The notes under the pieces are model-generated. The model had not been told where the DNA came from. It saw nothing but the letters and a program-made list of their open reading frames with translations, and ran no database searches. Positions 16,243-25,061 of a stretch of DNA of 64,000 nucleotides are shown here, in pieces. This DNA comes from Paenisporosarcina sp050269735 (GTDB taxonomy: Bacteria > Bacillota > Bacilli > Bacillales_A > Planococcaceae): positions 806,001-870,000 of the forward strand of contig NZ_JBNNIX010000001.1 of assembly GCF_050269735.1 (NCBI RefSeq). Reading direction: 5' to 3'. Both the position numbers and the translations under genes were made by a program. Within the stretch, counting starts at the first letter, position 1. Each line of letters begins with the position of its first letter.

Positions 16243-16299
16243 GGGTGGCACCTTTTAACCCAAATTGCACAGGTACCAAAAGGGGAAAAGGTGCCACCC
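16243..16299 (+). repeat. L57 dispersed element
   Basis: GGGTGGCACC and GGTGCCACCC form perfect 10-bp inverted ends of a 57-bp element, with CACAGGTACC inside. It ends 90 bp before the start codon at 16390 and is the left element of the smallest L-gene-R unit (16243-17200). Confidence 0.92.
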
Positions 16300-16389
16300 A
16301 AATTATTATTCTTTCACAGTGTAGGTATAAAATATGTAGGTTGAATCATAGACTAGGAATACTGATTGTAAAATGATGGAGGTATTCCC

Positions 16390-17052
16390 ATGAACTTTTC
16401 AAAGAATCACTTACAATTTTTCAAGCAGACATTATTAAGTGGATTGAAAAACATTAGTCAAACTGTCCCTTTTAAAAAGAATGTGGATAATAGGAAAACG
16501 AATCGAAAGAAAATCACTAAATTCAAGAAAAGTGAGCAAGTAAAGGAAATTGATCATATTGAAAGTGCTGGTTTTATTCGATCCATCTTTGATGTTTTTG
16601 GTTATACAGCTGTTATGTCAATTCCAGTTCTATTTATGATGATTTTGCTGATATTGTCGTTTGTTTTGAATGATTTTCTTGAGGCATTTCGTGGATATGC
16701 ATTACTTACATTGGGTCTTTCAGTGCTGATGCTTGGGATCGGGTGGTATAAAACGTATAAGATTTGGACCTTTATGTTAGTTTTAGCTGGTGCTTTTTTG
16801 ACGGTGCTTACATTCGGACCGCAGGTGATTGAAGGGTATACAGGAAAAACGTTAACCGAGGTCAATTGGAAGAATGGCTATTGGATCACGTTGCAAGCAA
16901 CATTTGTTTTTCTTTGTACCTTCATTACTACCGTTTCAATAATTGCATGGTTGTTTCTTGTTTCAAAGGGGCAACGTCAAAATCCATTGAAAAGACTTAA
17001 GCTGCTGAATATTAATAGAAGATTAACGGAGTTGAAAAGAATGTTTTCGTAG
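16390..17052 (+). CDS. Integral membrane protein of unknown function
   Basis: A 220-residue protein with a long, very basic cytoplasmic N terminus (~1-60, KKNVDNRKTNRKKITKFKK) and four predicted membrane segments at about 72-95, 99-117, 124-143 and 164-190. It ends in a basic tail (KRLKLLNINRRLTELKRMFS). GGAGG precedes ATG 16390. It is bracketed alone by L57 upstream and R143 5 bp after its stop, which makes it the clearest single-gene cassette of the window. No family was recognised. Confidence 0.7.
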   Translation: MNFSKNHLQFFKQTLLSGLKNISQTVPFKKNVDNRKTNRKKITKFKKSEQVKEIDHIESAGFIRSIFDVFGYTAVMSIPVLFMMILLILSFVLNDFLEAFRGYALLTLGLSVLMLGIGWYKTYKIWTFMLVLAGAFLTVLTFGPQVIEGYTGKTLTEVNWKNGYWITLQATFVFLCTFITTVSIIAWLFLVSKGQRQNPLKRLKLLNINRRLTELKRMFS

Positions 17053-17057
17053 TGTCG

Positions 17058-17200
17058 GGTACCTGTGTAAAAAACTATTCAGATTATACACGACAATTTC
17101 ATATGAAAATGTTTGAAAGTTTTAGGCAAGGCGTTTCTAATCCGTGAGTCTGCATAAATCATCATTCTTGTAAATTGTCATAATTTATTCGGTGCCACCC
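17058..17200 (+). repeat. R143 dispersed element, copy 5
   Basis: GGTACCTGTGTAAAAAAC to GGTGCCACCC, 143 bp, starting 5 bp after the preceding TAG. The GACAATT/AATTGTC arms are intact. Confidence 0.92.
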
Positions 17201-17558
17201 ATGACAATTTAGTAACAGCTTTATTTGTGAACAATTTTGATGTTTATCATGTTTCTGCTTTTTCATGCCGTTCGTATGGAGCTATTACTTTTAATAAATT
17301 ACGTTCAACTATATAGGAAATCAAAAAGCGGCCGAAATTCATCGGCCGCTTTTTGATTGTAAGATCAAGTGCTTCTCTCCTCGTTGAAATGCAGTGGAAG
17401 GTGGGGAAAAACAAGGCTCTTAAGGAAGAACATCCCCCCTGGTAATGAAACAATTAAAATTTGCCCACTACAAAGGCATAAAGATAATTACCTCTAAAAT
17501 CTGCTGCAGGTATAAACTGAGGGACATTTTGTAATAAATATAAGGAAATAAATATATT
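17201..17558. other. Intergenic region with terminator, upstream of the beta-helix gene
   Basis: Apart from the terminator at 17321-17356, no gene was supported. A minus-strand frame at 17247-17453 reads through the terminator and is not credible. The promoter of the beta-helix gene should lie in the AT-rich 17460-17545. Confidence 0.5.
17321..17358. terminator. Bidirectional intrinsic terminator
   Basis: TCAAAAAGCGGCCGA and TCGGCCGCTTTTTGA form a 15-bp perfect stem around AATTCA. It lies 120 bp beyond the R143 element and would end the membrane-protein transcript. Confidence 0.82.
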
Positions 17559-19187
17559 GTGGAGTATATTCGAAGTTGTATTTGGGGGGCGGAAGATACG
17601 AAACATTTAGCAAAGCTTCAATGGAGTGTATTCGGAATAATCACGTTTATATTGACTTCTGCAATCATCCTGTATATCGCAGACCTAAATATTAGCTTTT
17701 CAGAAAAAAATGCACATCATGTTGAAGCTTCGACCCATATAGATGTCAGCAGTTTCGGAGCTGTTGGGGACGGTAGGACGGATGACACTAAGGCACTCCA
17801 AGAGGCTGCCCGACAGCATGGAATAATTTCTTTGGAATCGGGTAAAACCTACTTGATCAGTAGCACCATCGAATTGAATCCAGCCATCGCAAAAGGAATT
17901 CAAGGAAATAATGCAAAGATTCTTCTGGACGCTGATTTACCAGCATTTCATCTGAAAGGAAATAAAACGGATGGTGGTGCTCGACCTACAGAAAATGTGG
18001 GATTGGAGGATGAGTTTTCTTTTGTCATTGATTCACTCCATGTGTTCTCACGAGATCATCGAGGCACGGCCCTAATTTTGGATGGTAGTTTTGGAGTGAT
18101 TGTAACAAAGTCCCATTTTTACAATTTGAAAAAAGGCATTGAACTTATTAATAAAAATCGAAATGTCATCATCTCTGAAAATCATTTATGGAATTTAGCG
18201 GAATATGGTATTCACTATAATAACGCAAATGTCCATCAGAGCATCCTTACAAACAATCACATATCCTATGCCGAAATCGCCTTGTTTTTTGAGAATGGAG
18301 ATGTTCATAACACTCAAATCATGGGGAACGATATTGAAGTTGGCTATTTGAAGAATAATGATACAAGAAGTGCCATTCAAGTGGTTTGTGATAAGCCAAA
18401 AACCCAATTTTCACAATCACAAATTGTAGGTAATTCAATTGAAGATCATTTCCTTGCCAAGGAAGGGATTATTAATTTTTATTCGAAAACTTTCGGACCA
18501 TCATCTGCGGATTCGAATCTAGCCCCGTATGTAGGCATGATTGAAATAATGGGCAATGAATTATCAGGATCTTCGAAGGCATTGGTTCTTGAAAATATTA
18601 ACGATATCACGATAAATAGTAATACATTTAAACTGATAAGCGAAGTCTTCATTTCCATTTTCACTGGTGGAGAAGGAATCAATATGTCGGGAAATATTTT
18701 CTCGGGGAGAGAAGGCAAGAATTATGGTGGGAAGATTCTTCATGTTGAAGGCGCAAAAGCTGGAATAAATTCAACGCTAAGATTCCTTAACTTTAATAAC
18801 AATACGTCGTATAACTTAACGGAAAACCCAATCAGCATAATGAGGAAACCTGGATTGACCGCTAACTTTAAAATTTCTGAAATAAATATCAGTAACAATA
18901 CTTTTGGATCAGCCACTAAAAAAGAAGATGCCACGAAACTAACAGGTTATATAATTGACATCGATGTTCCACATGTAAGCGGAGCAACCATAACCGCTAA
19001 TATAATCAAGGGTTCAAGTATTAATGAAAATGGTTTTAGATTAGTTTCAAAAACCAACGACCACATCATCATTAAAGACAATATGATCAGTGGTCTAATC
19101 GCACGAAATGGTTCCCCCCCAACCGTTTATGAGCTTCCAAGTCACAACGGGAAGTCTGTTATTGTTAAAGATAATATTTCGGAGTAG
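17559..19187 (+). CDS. Membrane-anchored right-handed beta-helix (pectate-lyase-3-like) protein
   Basis: A 542-residue protein with an N-terminal signal anchor (~22-45) followed by DVSSFGAVGDGRTDDTKALQEAA, the hallmark start of pectate_lyase_3/GH28-type parallel beta-helices. Many short repeats of the N.I..N.F type follow (NRNVIISENHLWN, NDITINSNTFK, ATITANIIKG). Such folds bind or cleave polysaccharides in extracellular proteins and phage tailspikes. The substrate cannot be told from the sequence. GTG 17559 is used, with AAGGA about 12 nt upstream. It lies between two R143 elements. Confidence 0.78.
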   Translation: MEYIRSCIWGAEDTKHLAKLQWSVFGIITFILTSAIILYIADLNISFSEKNAHHVEASTHIDVSSFGAVGDGRTDDTKALQEAARQHGIISLESGKTYLISSTIELNPAIAKGIQGNNAKILLDADLPAFHLKGNKTDGGARPTENVGLEDEFSFVIDSLHVFSRDHRGTALILDGSFGVIVTKSHFYNLKKGIELINKNRNVIISENHLWNLAEYGIHYNNANVHQSILTNNHISYAEIALFFENGDVHNTQIMGNDIEVGYLKNNDTRSAIQVVCDKPKTQFSQSQIVGNSIEDHFLAKEGIINFYSKTFGPSSADSNLAPYVGMIEIMGNELSGSSKALVLENINDITINSNTFKLISEVFISIFTGGEGINMSGNIFSGREGKNYGGKILHVEGAKAGINSTLRFLNFNNNTSYNLTENPISIMRKPGLTANFKISEINISNNTFGSATKKEDATKLTGYIIDIDVPHVSGATITANIIKGSSINENGFRLVSKTNDHIIIKDNMISGLIARNGSPPTVYELPSHNGKSVIVKDNISE

Positions 19188-19214
19188 TGGATAAAAGGAG
19201 ACCATTCTTCTATA

Positions 19215-19357
19215 GGTACCTGTGTAAAAAACTATTCAGATTATACACGACAATTGCATACGAATTTTCTTGGATATTGTAGGCAAGGTGATTAGTAATA
19301 GATGGTATGAATAAATCATCATCCTTGTAAATTGTCATAATTTTAACGGTGCCACCC
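19215..19357 (+). repeat. R143 dispersed element, copy 6
   Basis: GGTACCTGTGTAAAAAAC to GGTGCCACCC, 143 bp, starting 27 bp after the beta-helix stop. Its first ~45 bp are almost identical to the 17058 copy while the centre has diverged. Confidence 0.92.
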
Positions 19358-19425
19358 ATGACAATTACTTAGAAATTAGAGGAGCGGGTACGCACATCAT
19401 CAGCCGCAGGATTACCTGTAGAAAG

Positions 19426-19470
19426 AAAAGCCGTGTAAAGCGACATTGTCACTTTACACGGCTTTTTTAC
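19426..19470. terminator. Bidirectional intrinsic terminator
   Basis: AAAAGCCGTGTAAAG (19426-19440) pairs with 19452-19466 around CGACATTGTCA, followed by T-run. It serves the opposing gene at 19474 and the beta-helix transcript. Confidence 0.82.
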
Positions 19471-19473
19471 TCT

Positions 19474-20550
19474 TTAGTATACATCCAATGTATCTAGGTA
19501 TTTCCAGTTGCCAGCATCATCTTTTTCGATCAAGTACGTGTATGTAAACGAATATTCTTCAGTTTGATCGATTGTTGCTTTTTGATCTTGAGTGACGACA
19601 GCTGTACCGTCAATAATATACTGAACTTCGAGTCCTAGTGTTTCATATACAACGTCAAACTCTTCGAACGTTGATTGTATTCCTTCTTTAAGGTTTACGT
19701 AGTCAGGGTATTCTTCGCTGTATAAGCCGAATGTTTCTTCCAGTTTCTCTTCATTATAATAGGCATCTGATTTAGTGAAGAATTCGATCAGTTCTTTTTC
19801 TTGTGCAATGAAGTTTGAGTCGTTTCTGATGCTCGTTTGGTAAGCGGTATAAAGGACATCAATGATCTCTTCATCCTCAATTGCATCAAGGGAGTCGATA
19901 AATACTGAAACTTGTGTCTCAACTGTTTCCTTATTTGCTTTTGCCGAAATTAATAAATTCATTTTGTTCAGGTTCATTTTTGCCGTGATCACATCCTGTG
20001 CGGATAAAATGGCCTTTTCACCAGGAGCCTTGTACGTTTTTAGAATAGCATCACGAGTGGTTTTCCCGTATACACGATATAGCAACATTGCATTTTTACG
20101 GATTGTACCGGATAGTTCATGGTAACTTTTTTCAGTTGTAATGGCTGTCGGATCAGCAGCATATTGCTTATTGAATTGGTTTGCTTTATCCACCATTTTC
20201 ATGCCATTTGTAATTGCGTCAATGTAAGCAATTGCACGCGTATAATGAATTCCCACATTTGCTTCCAGACGTTTTTCTAATAAGACTCTATCTTTAGCGT
20301 TTACGTTTAGCAATTCTTTTTTAGCTTTCAGGTAGGCATCTTTAGTCAGATTGAAAACTTTCATATCTGGGTACTTCACTTGTTTTGTAAGCTCAAATGA
20401 AATTTGCCATTTTAAAGCCGTTGCCTGTTTCTCCGCTGCTATTACTAGAGTTTCAGCTTTTGAGATTGAAGCTGCCTCCACGTTAATAGGTGTAAAAATT
20501 GTTGCTCCGGCAATCACAAGAGCCAGTGCGATGGATAGTAATTTTTTCAT
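19474..20550 (-). CDS. Secreted SbsC-like helical protein
   Basis: A 358-residue protein with a signal peptide (MKKLLSIALALVIAGATIF... ending VEAA), then a helical region (AETLVIAAEKQATALKWQIS...) like the N-terminal helical domain of the S-layer protein SbsC, and an acidic C-terminal alpha/beta part (EEYSFTYTYLIEKDDAGNWKYLDTLDVY) that looks NTF2-like. I prefer ATG 20550, because the in-frame TTG six codons upstream overlaps the GGAG ribosome site. It is probably a cell-wall-associated protein. The match to SbsC is weak and by pattern only. Confidence 0.68.
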   Translation of the reverse strand: MKKLLSIALALVIAGATIFTPINVEAASISKAETLVIAAEKQATALKWQISFELTKQVKYPDMKVFNLTKDAYLKAKKELLNVNAKDRVLLEKRLEANVGIHYTRAIAYIDAITNGMKMVDKANQFNKQYAADPTAITTEKSYHELSGTIRKNAMLLYRVYGKTTRDAILKTYKAPGEKAILSAQDVITAKMNLNKMNLLISAKANKETVETQVSVFIDSLDAIEDEEIIDVLYTAYQTSIRNDSNFIAQEKELIEFFTKSDAYYNEEKLEETFGLYSEEYPDYVNLKEGIQSTFEEFDVVYETLGLEVQYIIDGTAVVTQDQKATIDQTEEYSFTYTYLIEKDDAGNWKYLDTLDVY

Positions 20551-20712
20551 GTTGTTATTGTTCTCCAATACTAAGAAAGTCTTATAGTTCCAATATAAGC
20601 CTTAGTTAGAATAATATACTTATAGTATTTATACTAGCAGTAATTATAACTATTTTTGATAATAATTTTATGCTTTTTCATTAAATTTACATACAAAAAA
20701 TAATCAATCGAT

Positions 20713-20756
20713 GACACCTCTAGCAGACGTTGGTCCGAGGCTCACTGACCGCCCGT
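20713..20756. repeat. Fragment of the GC-rich dispersed repeat seen at 63526
   Basis: GTCCGAGGCTCACTGACCGC resembles the GAGGAGGCTCACGGACCGCC core at 63584-63603. It is a decayed remnant without the outer stem. Confidence 0.5.
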
Positions 20757-20855
20757 TCTGTTTCATAAAACCACCTAATATTTTTTCAATAACGAAATAG
20801 TATAAAGGAATTAATATCTATAAGTCGAATTCAATAGAATAGAGGGGGAAAGTCT

Positions 20856-21569
20856 GTGAACCAATTATCTTTAACTAATCTGTGTAAGCCATTACGTTTG
20901 GGAGATCCCTATTTCCGACCATATTATCCGCCAATAGGAAAAGACAAACCTAAGGTCTTTTTGGTTGGTATTAATCCTGCCTCAACCATCGGTAATGATA
21001 AGGAAATTGATGAGTTTATCAAACTCATAAATAACCGGGACAAATTTGACGAATTGTACACGAGCGAGCGATTGAAAAATAATCTACCCGAGATTTCAAG
21101 AACTAGATTAGGCATTAACGCTTTTGTAAATCATGTGCAGAATAAAACGGGTAACACGATATTGGAAACAAATGTTATCTCCTATCCAACAAAAGAAGAG
21201 AATGATTTAAAAGAATTATCACCTGAGGTATTAATGCGTTCGAAAGAAGTTTTTGAAGAAATCTTCTTTCATTTTCAGCCTAGGGTATTAATATTCCATA
21301 GCAAAAAAGCTATTAATATTTTTAATGAAATTCTTTTGAAAAATAATTTGGAAATAATAAAAACAGAAGAATTAACTTACCCTGTTTCAGAAATAGAAAA
21401 AAGAAATAGTCCTATACATGAATTCCAATATAAAGACGGACAATACGCTGCTGTATTTGTTTGTAGACACCTTATGTATTACGGTAAAGAAGGATTGTCC
21501 TTTTTGGAATTTCGAAACAGAGTTTGTGACTATTTACAATCTCCAAGAGGAAGTGATGAAAAATCATGA
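20856..21569 (+). CDS. Uracil-DNA-glycosylase-superfamily-like protein
   Basis: A 237-residue protein from GTG 20856 (GAGGGGG upstream). KPKVFLVGINPAST near residue 35 matches the UDG motif A position (GxNP), ETNVISYPT lies near 110, PRVLIFHSKKA in the middle, and CRHLMYYG near 208 could be the motif B histidine loop. Members of the wider superfamily excise modified bases, but catalytic residues are not secure here. It is followed by two small genes with overlap or tight spacing, forming a three-gene block of its own. A role in nucleic-acid modification or defence is an inference. Confidence 0.6.
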   Translation: MNQLSLTNLCKPLRLGDPYFRPYYPPIGKDKPKVFLVGINPASTIGNDKEIDEFIKLINNRDKFDELYTSERLKNNLPEISRTRLGINAFVNHVQNKTGNTILETNVISYPTKEENDLKELSPEVLMRSKEVFEEIFFHFQPRVLIFHSKKAINIFNEILLKNNLEIIKTEELTYPVSEIEKRNSPIHEFQYKDGQYAAVFVCRHLMYYGKEGLSFLEFRNRVCDYLQSPRGSDEKS

Positions 21570-21925
21570 ACACTAACGATAAGGGTCTTCCTTACTTAAC
21601 GAAGGAACTTTTAAATGAAATTTTTGAGAATGTATACGAATATCCGAAAAAATCATTAAAAACTTCCATGACAGAAGAGAATGGTAGAAATCAGCAATCG
21701 GATTTTATTTCAGTAATAAAAAATCTCCAAGAATATAATGTACGTTATCGATTAGAGCAGACTAATGAGTTATTCCCATTATTCGAAAGAACAGTTGGTC
21801 CTATGGAGACAAATTCAGATGGAACAACATATTGGTTAGCTATGGGGTTAGCAATTAAAGATTTATATGGAATGAGAAAATCTACCTTAGAACAATTACT
21901 TAATCAAATCACTATTAGAAAGTAG
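21566..21925 (+). CDS. Small protein of unknown function, second gene of the UDG-like block
   Basis: A 119-residue acidic soluble protein whose ATG overlaps the preceding TGA (ATGA). It holds FERTVGPMETNSDGTTYWLAMGLAIKDLYGMRKSTLEQLL. There is no membrane segment and no recognised motif. The coupling implies it works with the UDG-like protein, perhaps as an inhibitor or partner. Confidence 0.55.
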   Translation: MNTNDKGLPYLTKELLNEIFENVYEYPKKSLKTSMTEENGRNQQSDFISVIKNLQEYNVRYRLEQTNELFPLFERTVGPMETNSDGTTYWLAMGLAIKDLYGMRKSTLEQLLNQITIRK

Positions 21926-21932
21926 GGTTCAT

Positions 21933-22220
21933 GTGGATAAAAAGGTGCATGGTGTGAATGAAATTTATACAGACAATTATGAACTAACTTTACGATTAGA
22001 TGACATTGGTAAAAAATCAATAAATGACGAAAACTTCCTTATGGAATGTATAGATTATTCAGTAGGTAGAGGTTTTAGTAGATTTGTTGGATCTGGGGAA
22101 GATTTTTTAATATTTTCAAAACCTGATTACTTTGACCCTGATGATATGTTAATAACTGATACGAATTTTAAGAGTAGAGTGAATGAATTAAAGAACAATA
22201 AGTATCCAGGACTAAAATAA
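21933..22220 (+). CDS. Small protein of unknown function, third gene of the UDG-like block
   Basis: A 95-residue acidic protein from GTG 21933 (AGTAGGG upstream), 7 bp after the previous stop. It contains a compact aromatic-glycine stretch FSRFVGSGEDFLIFSKPDYFDPDD. No family was recognised. The terminator at 22261 closes the block. Confidence 0.5.
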   Translation: MDKKVHGVNEIYTDNYELTLRLDDIGKKSINDENFLMECIDYSVGRGFSRFVGSGEDFLIFSKPDYFDPDDMLITDTNFKSRVNELKNNKYPGLK

Positions 22221-22260
22221 TGGTTTATTAATACATGGGAAGAAATAATCTAAAGGATAC

Positions 22261-22303
22261 CGAAAAGATCGAAGTGACAAAATCACTTCGATTTTTTCGC
22301 GTT
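22261..22303. terminator. Bidirectional terminator of the GATCGAAGTG family
   Basis: CGAAAAGATCGAAGTGA (22261-22277) pairs with 22283-22299 around CAAAA, with one mismatch. It lies between the convergent UDG-like block and the LCP gene. Confidence 0.78.
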
Positions 22304-22392
22304 CATTAGGATAAAGTAAAGCGGATTGCACCTTCTTCAACAACGGTACCTAAAAAAACCTCATCCATTCATTTATGGATAAGGCAGCGTAA

Positions 22393-23322
22393 TTAATTAA
22401 GTTGTAAGTGTTCTTTCAGTAAAGACTGTTTCTCGGCTAATTCGGTTTCGTCCATTTGATAATACCAAACTCCGTTCTTTTTGCTACCTGTACCTTCTTT
22501 AAAATAAAATTGTTCGACGTTTTCTAAGGCGTCTCGGTAATTTTTCTGGACGTTGACCATTTCATCGAACGTCATATTGGTTTGTACATTTGAACCTAAC
22601 GCATTGAAAATATCACGGTAATTTAACAAACTTTTCACTGATGCGCCTTCCTGCAATACACCTTGAATAATTTGTTTTTGACGATTCTGTCTCCCAAAAT
22701 CTCCATTGGGATCGTCATATCTCATGCGCACAAAACTTAAAGCTTCTTCACCATTCAGTTTAATATCACCCAATGGGTAATTGAAGTCATCAACAGAAAA
22801 TTCAAGAGTGTTATTTACGGTGACTCCTCCAACTGAATCGACAATTTCTTCGAAACCTTCCATATTCAATAGGACCACATAGTCTATTGGAATATCCAGT
22901 AGTTCTTCAACTGTAGCCATCGACATATCGATCCCGCCAAATGCATAGGCATGATTTATTTTATCCATGCTGCCTTTGCCAATAATTTCTGTATAAGTAT
23001 CTCGTGGAATACTTACCATTTTCGTTGATTTCTCATTAGGGTTAACTGTCATGACGATGATTGTGTCAGACCGTCCTTTATCTCCTTCACGTTCATCAAT
23101 CCCAAGTACTAAAACCGCGAAAGGGTCTTTTTCGTTAAGTTTGATTTCTACCTCTCGCATATCAGAAACTGGGCGTTCGATTGGACTATGAATTTCTTCC
23201 AAAGTAGAAGTGAAACTCAAATACACGTTTAAAAGATAATAAGCACCTAATACTAGTAACATTCCTAAAATTCCAGCGGCCCAAAGCCATTTATAATTCT
23301 TCTTACTACCTGAAAACTCCAC
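22393..23322 (-). CDS. LytR-CpsA-Psr (LCP) family protein
   Basis: A 309-residue protein with an N-terminal membrane anchor (~12-33) and the LCP domain: FAVLVLGIDEREGDKGRSDTIIVMTVNP, VSIPRDTYTEI, KINHAYAFGG, VDSVGGVTV and EALSFVRMRYDDPNGDFGRQNRQKQII. The pyrophosphate-lipid-binding arginines and aspartates (DxRSDT, RDT, RxRYDD, RQxRQ) are present. LCP enzymes transfer teichoic acids or capsule from lipid carriers to peptidoglycan on the outer face of the membrane. GTG start with GGAGG about 8 nt upstream. Confidence 0.92.
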   Translation of the reverse strand: MEFSGSKKNYKWLWAAGILGMLLVLGAYYLLNVYLSFTSTLEEIHSPIERPVSDMREVEIKLNEKDPFAVLVLGIDEREGDKGRSDTIIVMTVNPNEKSTKMVSIPRDTYTEIIGKGSMDKINHAYAFGGIDMSMATVEELLDIPIDYVVLLNMEGFEEIVDSVGGVTVNNTLEFSVDDFNYPLGDIKLNGEEALSFVRMRYDDPNGDFGRQNRQKQIIQGVLQEGASVKSLLNYRDIFNALGSNVQTNMTFDEMVNVQKNYRDALENVEQFYFKEGTGSKKNGVWYYQMDETELAEKQSLLKEHLQLN

Positions 23323-23715
23323 TTGATATCCTCCAATATGTTCATGTGAAGCTTATTCGAAGGACATTGGACTAAGTGTTGCTCCATCCTTAATCGTACT
23401 GTCTTCGGTCATCCCTTGTATTTCAAAATATTCATCATTCGTTACATTTAGTACTAGCTGACAGATAACAAGGTTGAAGGACATGATGGGGAAGAATTAC
23501 TCCGAAAATTAATCAATCAGAACAAGTTTCATATGTGCAGGTGTTCGAGGGTATATAGGAAGAAAGTTTATCGAAGAAGAAAGGCAACCGAATGAATTTT
23601 CGGTCGCCTGATATGTGAGAAGAGTATTTTATTAAAACTGGCTAACTCTTTTAATGAAGGTTTTCAAACGCATATTGTCGAAAGGAGTTCCTAAGCGTTA
23701 AAAGGAGGAAACAAG
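23323..23715. other. Intergenic region upstream of the lipase-like gene
   Basis: It holds the divergent promoter region of the LCP gene. A short open stretch around 23458-23535 reads TDNKVEGHDGEELLRKL and looks like a gene remnant without a start. A hairpin at 23584-23609 has inner CCGAA/TTCGG arms without a T-run. Confidence 0.4.
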
Positions 23716-25029
23716 ATGAATGAAGAATTTATCTCTGTGAATGATCGTGAAATTATTATTAATACACTATCGCCTCAAGCGAACAGTTTAAATGTTGAAG
23801 ATACATTGCTAATTAAGAATAAAGAACTTTCCATAGAAAAGGTTGAAAAGAGGAACTACAACTTCCTGAGTGACATGCCGCATTCGACCAATCAACAGTT
23901 ATTTAAAGTGAACGTCAAAAGCAATAACTTAGAAAAATCCTTTCGGCTAATAGGCAAAGAAGACGAATATTTTTTTGCGATTCAAGATCATTTTCTTCAG
24001 TTGCTGGAGATGGATGACATAAATCGTGATGTTGAGTTATTTTCTCGAATTTCTCCGAAAATCGAAGTGCTCACACACTCAGAAGGAAATAACGCCGTAG
24101 AGGCTAAAATTAATAGACGGCAAATGAACTACTTAATCAATAATTCGTTAGAAGATCGTGAAAAAATTTCAAATCAAGTGAACAGTTTAAACTCAATGTC
24201 TTCTTATAAAAGTTTTTACATTGTATTAAATAAATTTCGAAGTGAACCGAGTGATCTCGGTCTTTTCAGATTAATAGAAGATGGAGCCTCATTTCGAAAG
24301 GAAAAACTATCTGAAAAGCCTTTAGAACATGACAAACCAATTGCAATCATCGTTCATGGATTGGTTTCCAATATAGGTGCTGCATACTTCAATTTGTTTA
24401 ATTCTCTGCGAAAAGACTATGACGTATTCGGTTTTGAATATCTGACCGTTAATGAAAGAGTAAGAGATAGTGGAATCTTGTTAGCTAACGAGGTCAATGT
24501 GTTAAAGAAAATGTACCCTAATAAGGAGATATTGATCGTCGCTCATAGTATGGGGGGCTTGGTCAGCCGTTCTGCTTATATCGAACAAAAAGCGCCGATT
24601 GATAAAATCGTAATGGCTGGAACGCCGAATAATGGTTCGATCTTAATCAGTGTCCCGATGTTAGCAAGAAAGTGTTTAATCCTGTATGGCATACTGAGTA
24701 ACCTAAAAGGTAAAAACGCAATTAAAGGTGAAGACTTCTGGCACTTGGTCAGACCGGGAAAGTTACAAGGTTTCAATGACCTGGCCAATAACTCAGGCTT
24801 TATTAGCCAATTAAACTCAAGTGATTTAATCGATGCCAATAAAAAATACTTTGCACTAGCTGGGAAAAATCTTGGTCTTTTGAATGACGGAGTCGTACAT
24901 ACAGACAATATGGTGACCATTAACGAAATCAAAATACCTCACACGACGAGTGAATGGAATCATTTTACGTACTTTAAGGAAGCGGATATAGATATTTACT
25001 TAAAACGAGCGATTAATTATTTGAAGTAG
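23716..25029 (+). CDS. Alpha/beta hydrolase, lipase/PGAP1-like
   Basis: A 437-residue cytoplasmic protein without a signal peptide. After a ~190-residue N-terminal region of unknown fold comes PIAIIVHGLVSNIGAAYFN (oxyanion HG), ILIVAHSMGGLVSRSAY (nucleophile elbow, Ser near 286) and VMAGTPNNGS. A late Asp (LLNDGVVHTDN) and His (HTTSEWNHFTYF) can complete the triad. It resembles PGAP1/esterase-like lipases seen beside defence and CHAT-type genes, but its substrate is unknown. AAAGGAGG precedes the ATG. R143 follows 32 bp after the stop. Confidence 0.75.
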   Translation: MNEEFISVNDREIIINTLSPQANSLNVEDTLLIKNKELSIEKVEKRNYNFLSDMPHSTNQQLFKVNVKSNNLEKSFRLIGKEDEYFFAIQDHFLQLLEMDDINRDVELFSRISPKIEVLTHSEGNNAVEAKINRRQMNYLINNSLEDREKISNQVNSLNSMSSYKSFYIVLNKFRSEPSDLGLFRLIEDGASFRKEKLSEKPLEHDKPIAIIVHGLVSNIGAAYFNLFNSLRKDYDVFGFEYLTVNERVRDSGILLANEVNVLKKMYPNKEILIVAHSMGGLVSRSAYIEQKAPIDKIVMAGTPNNGSILISVPMLARKCLILYGILSNLKGKNAIKGEDFWHLVRPGKLQGFNDLANNSGFISQLNSSDLIDANKKYFALAGKNLGLLNDGVVHTDNMVTINEIKIPHTTSEWNHFTYFKEADIDIYLKRAINYLK

Positions 25030-25061
25030 TGTCTTCAGTGGGTACCGTGTCTTCTTCAGTG

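Noticed and set aside
20713..20756. Possible tRNA or small RNA from a local GC-rich patch
   Set aside because: No cloverleaf or terminator; it matches part of the dispersed repeat at 63526.
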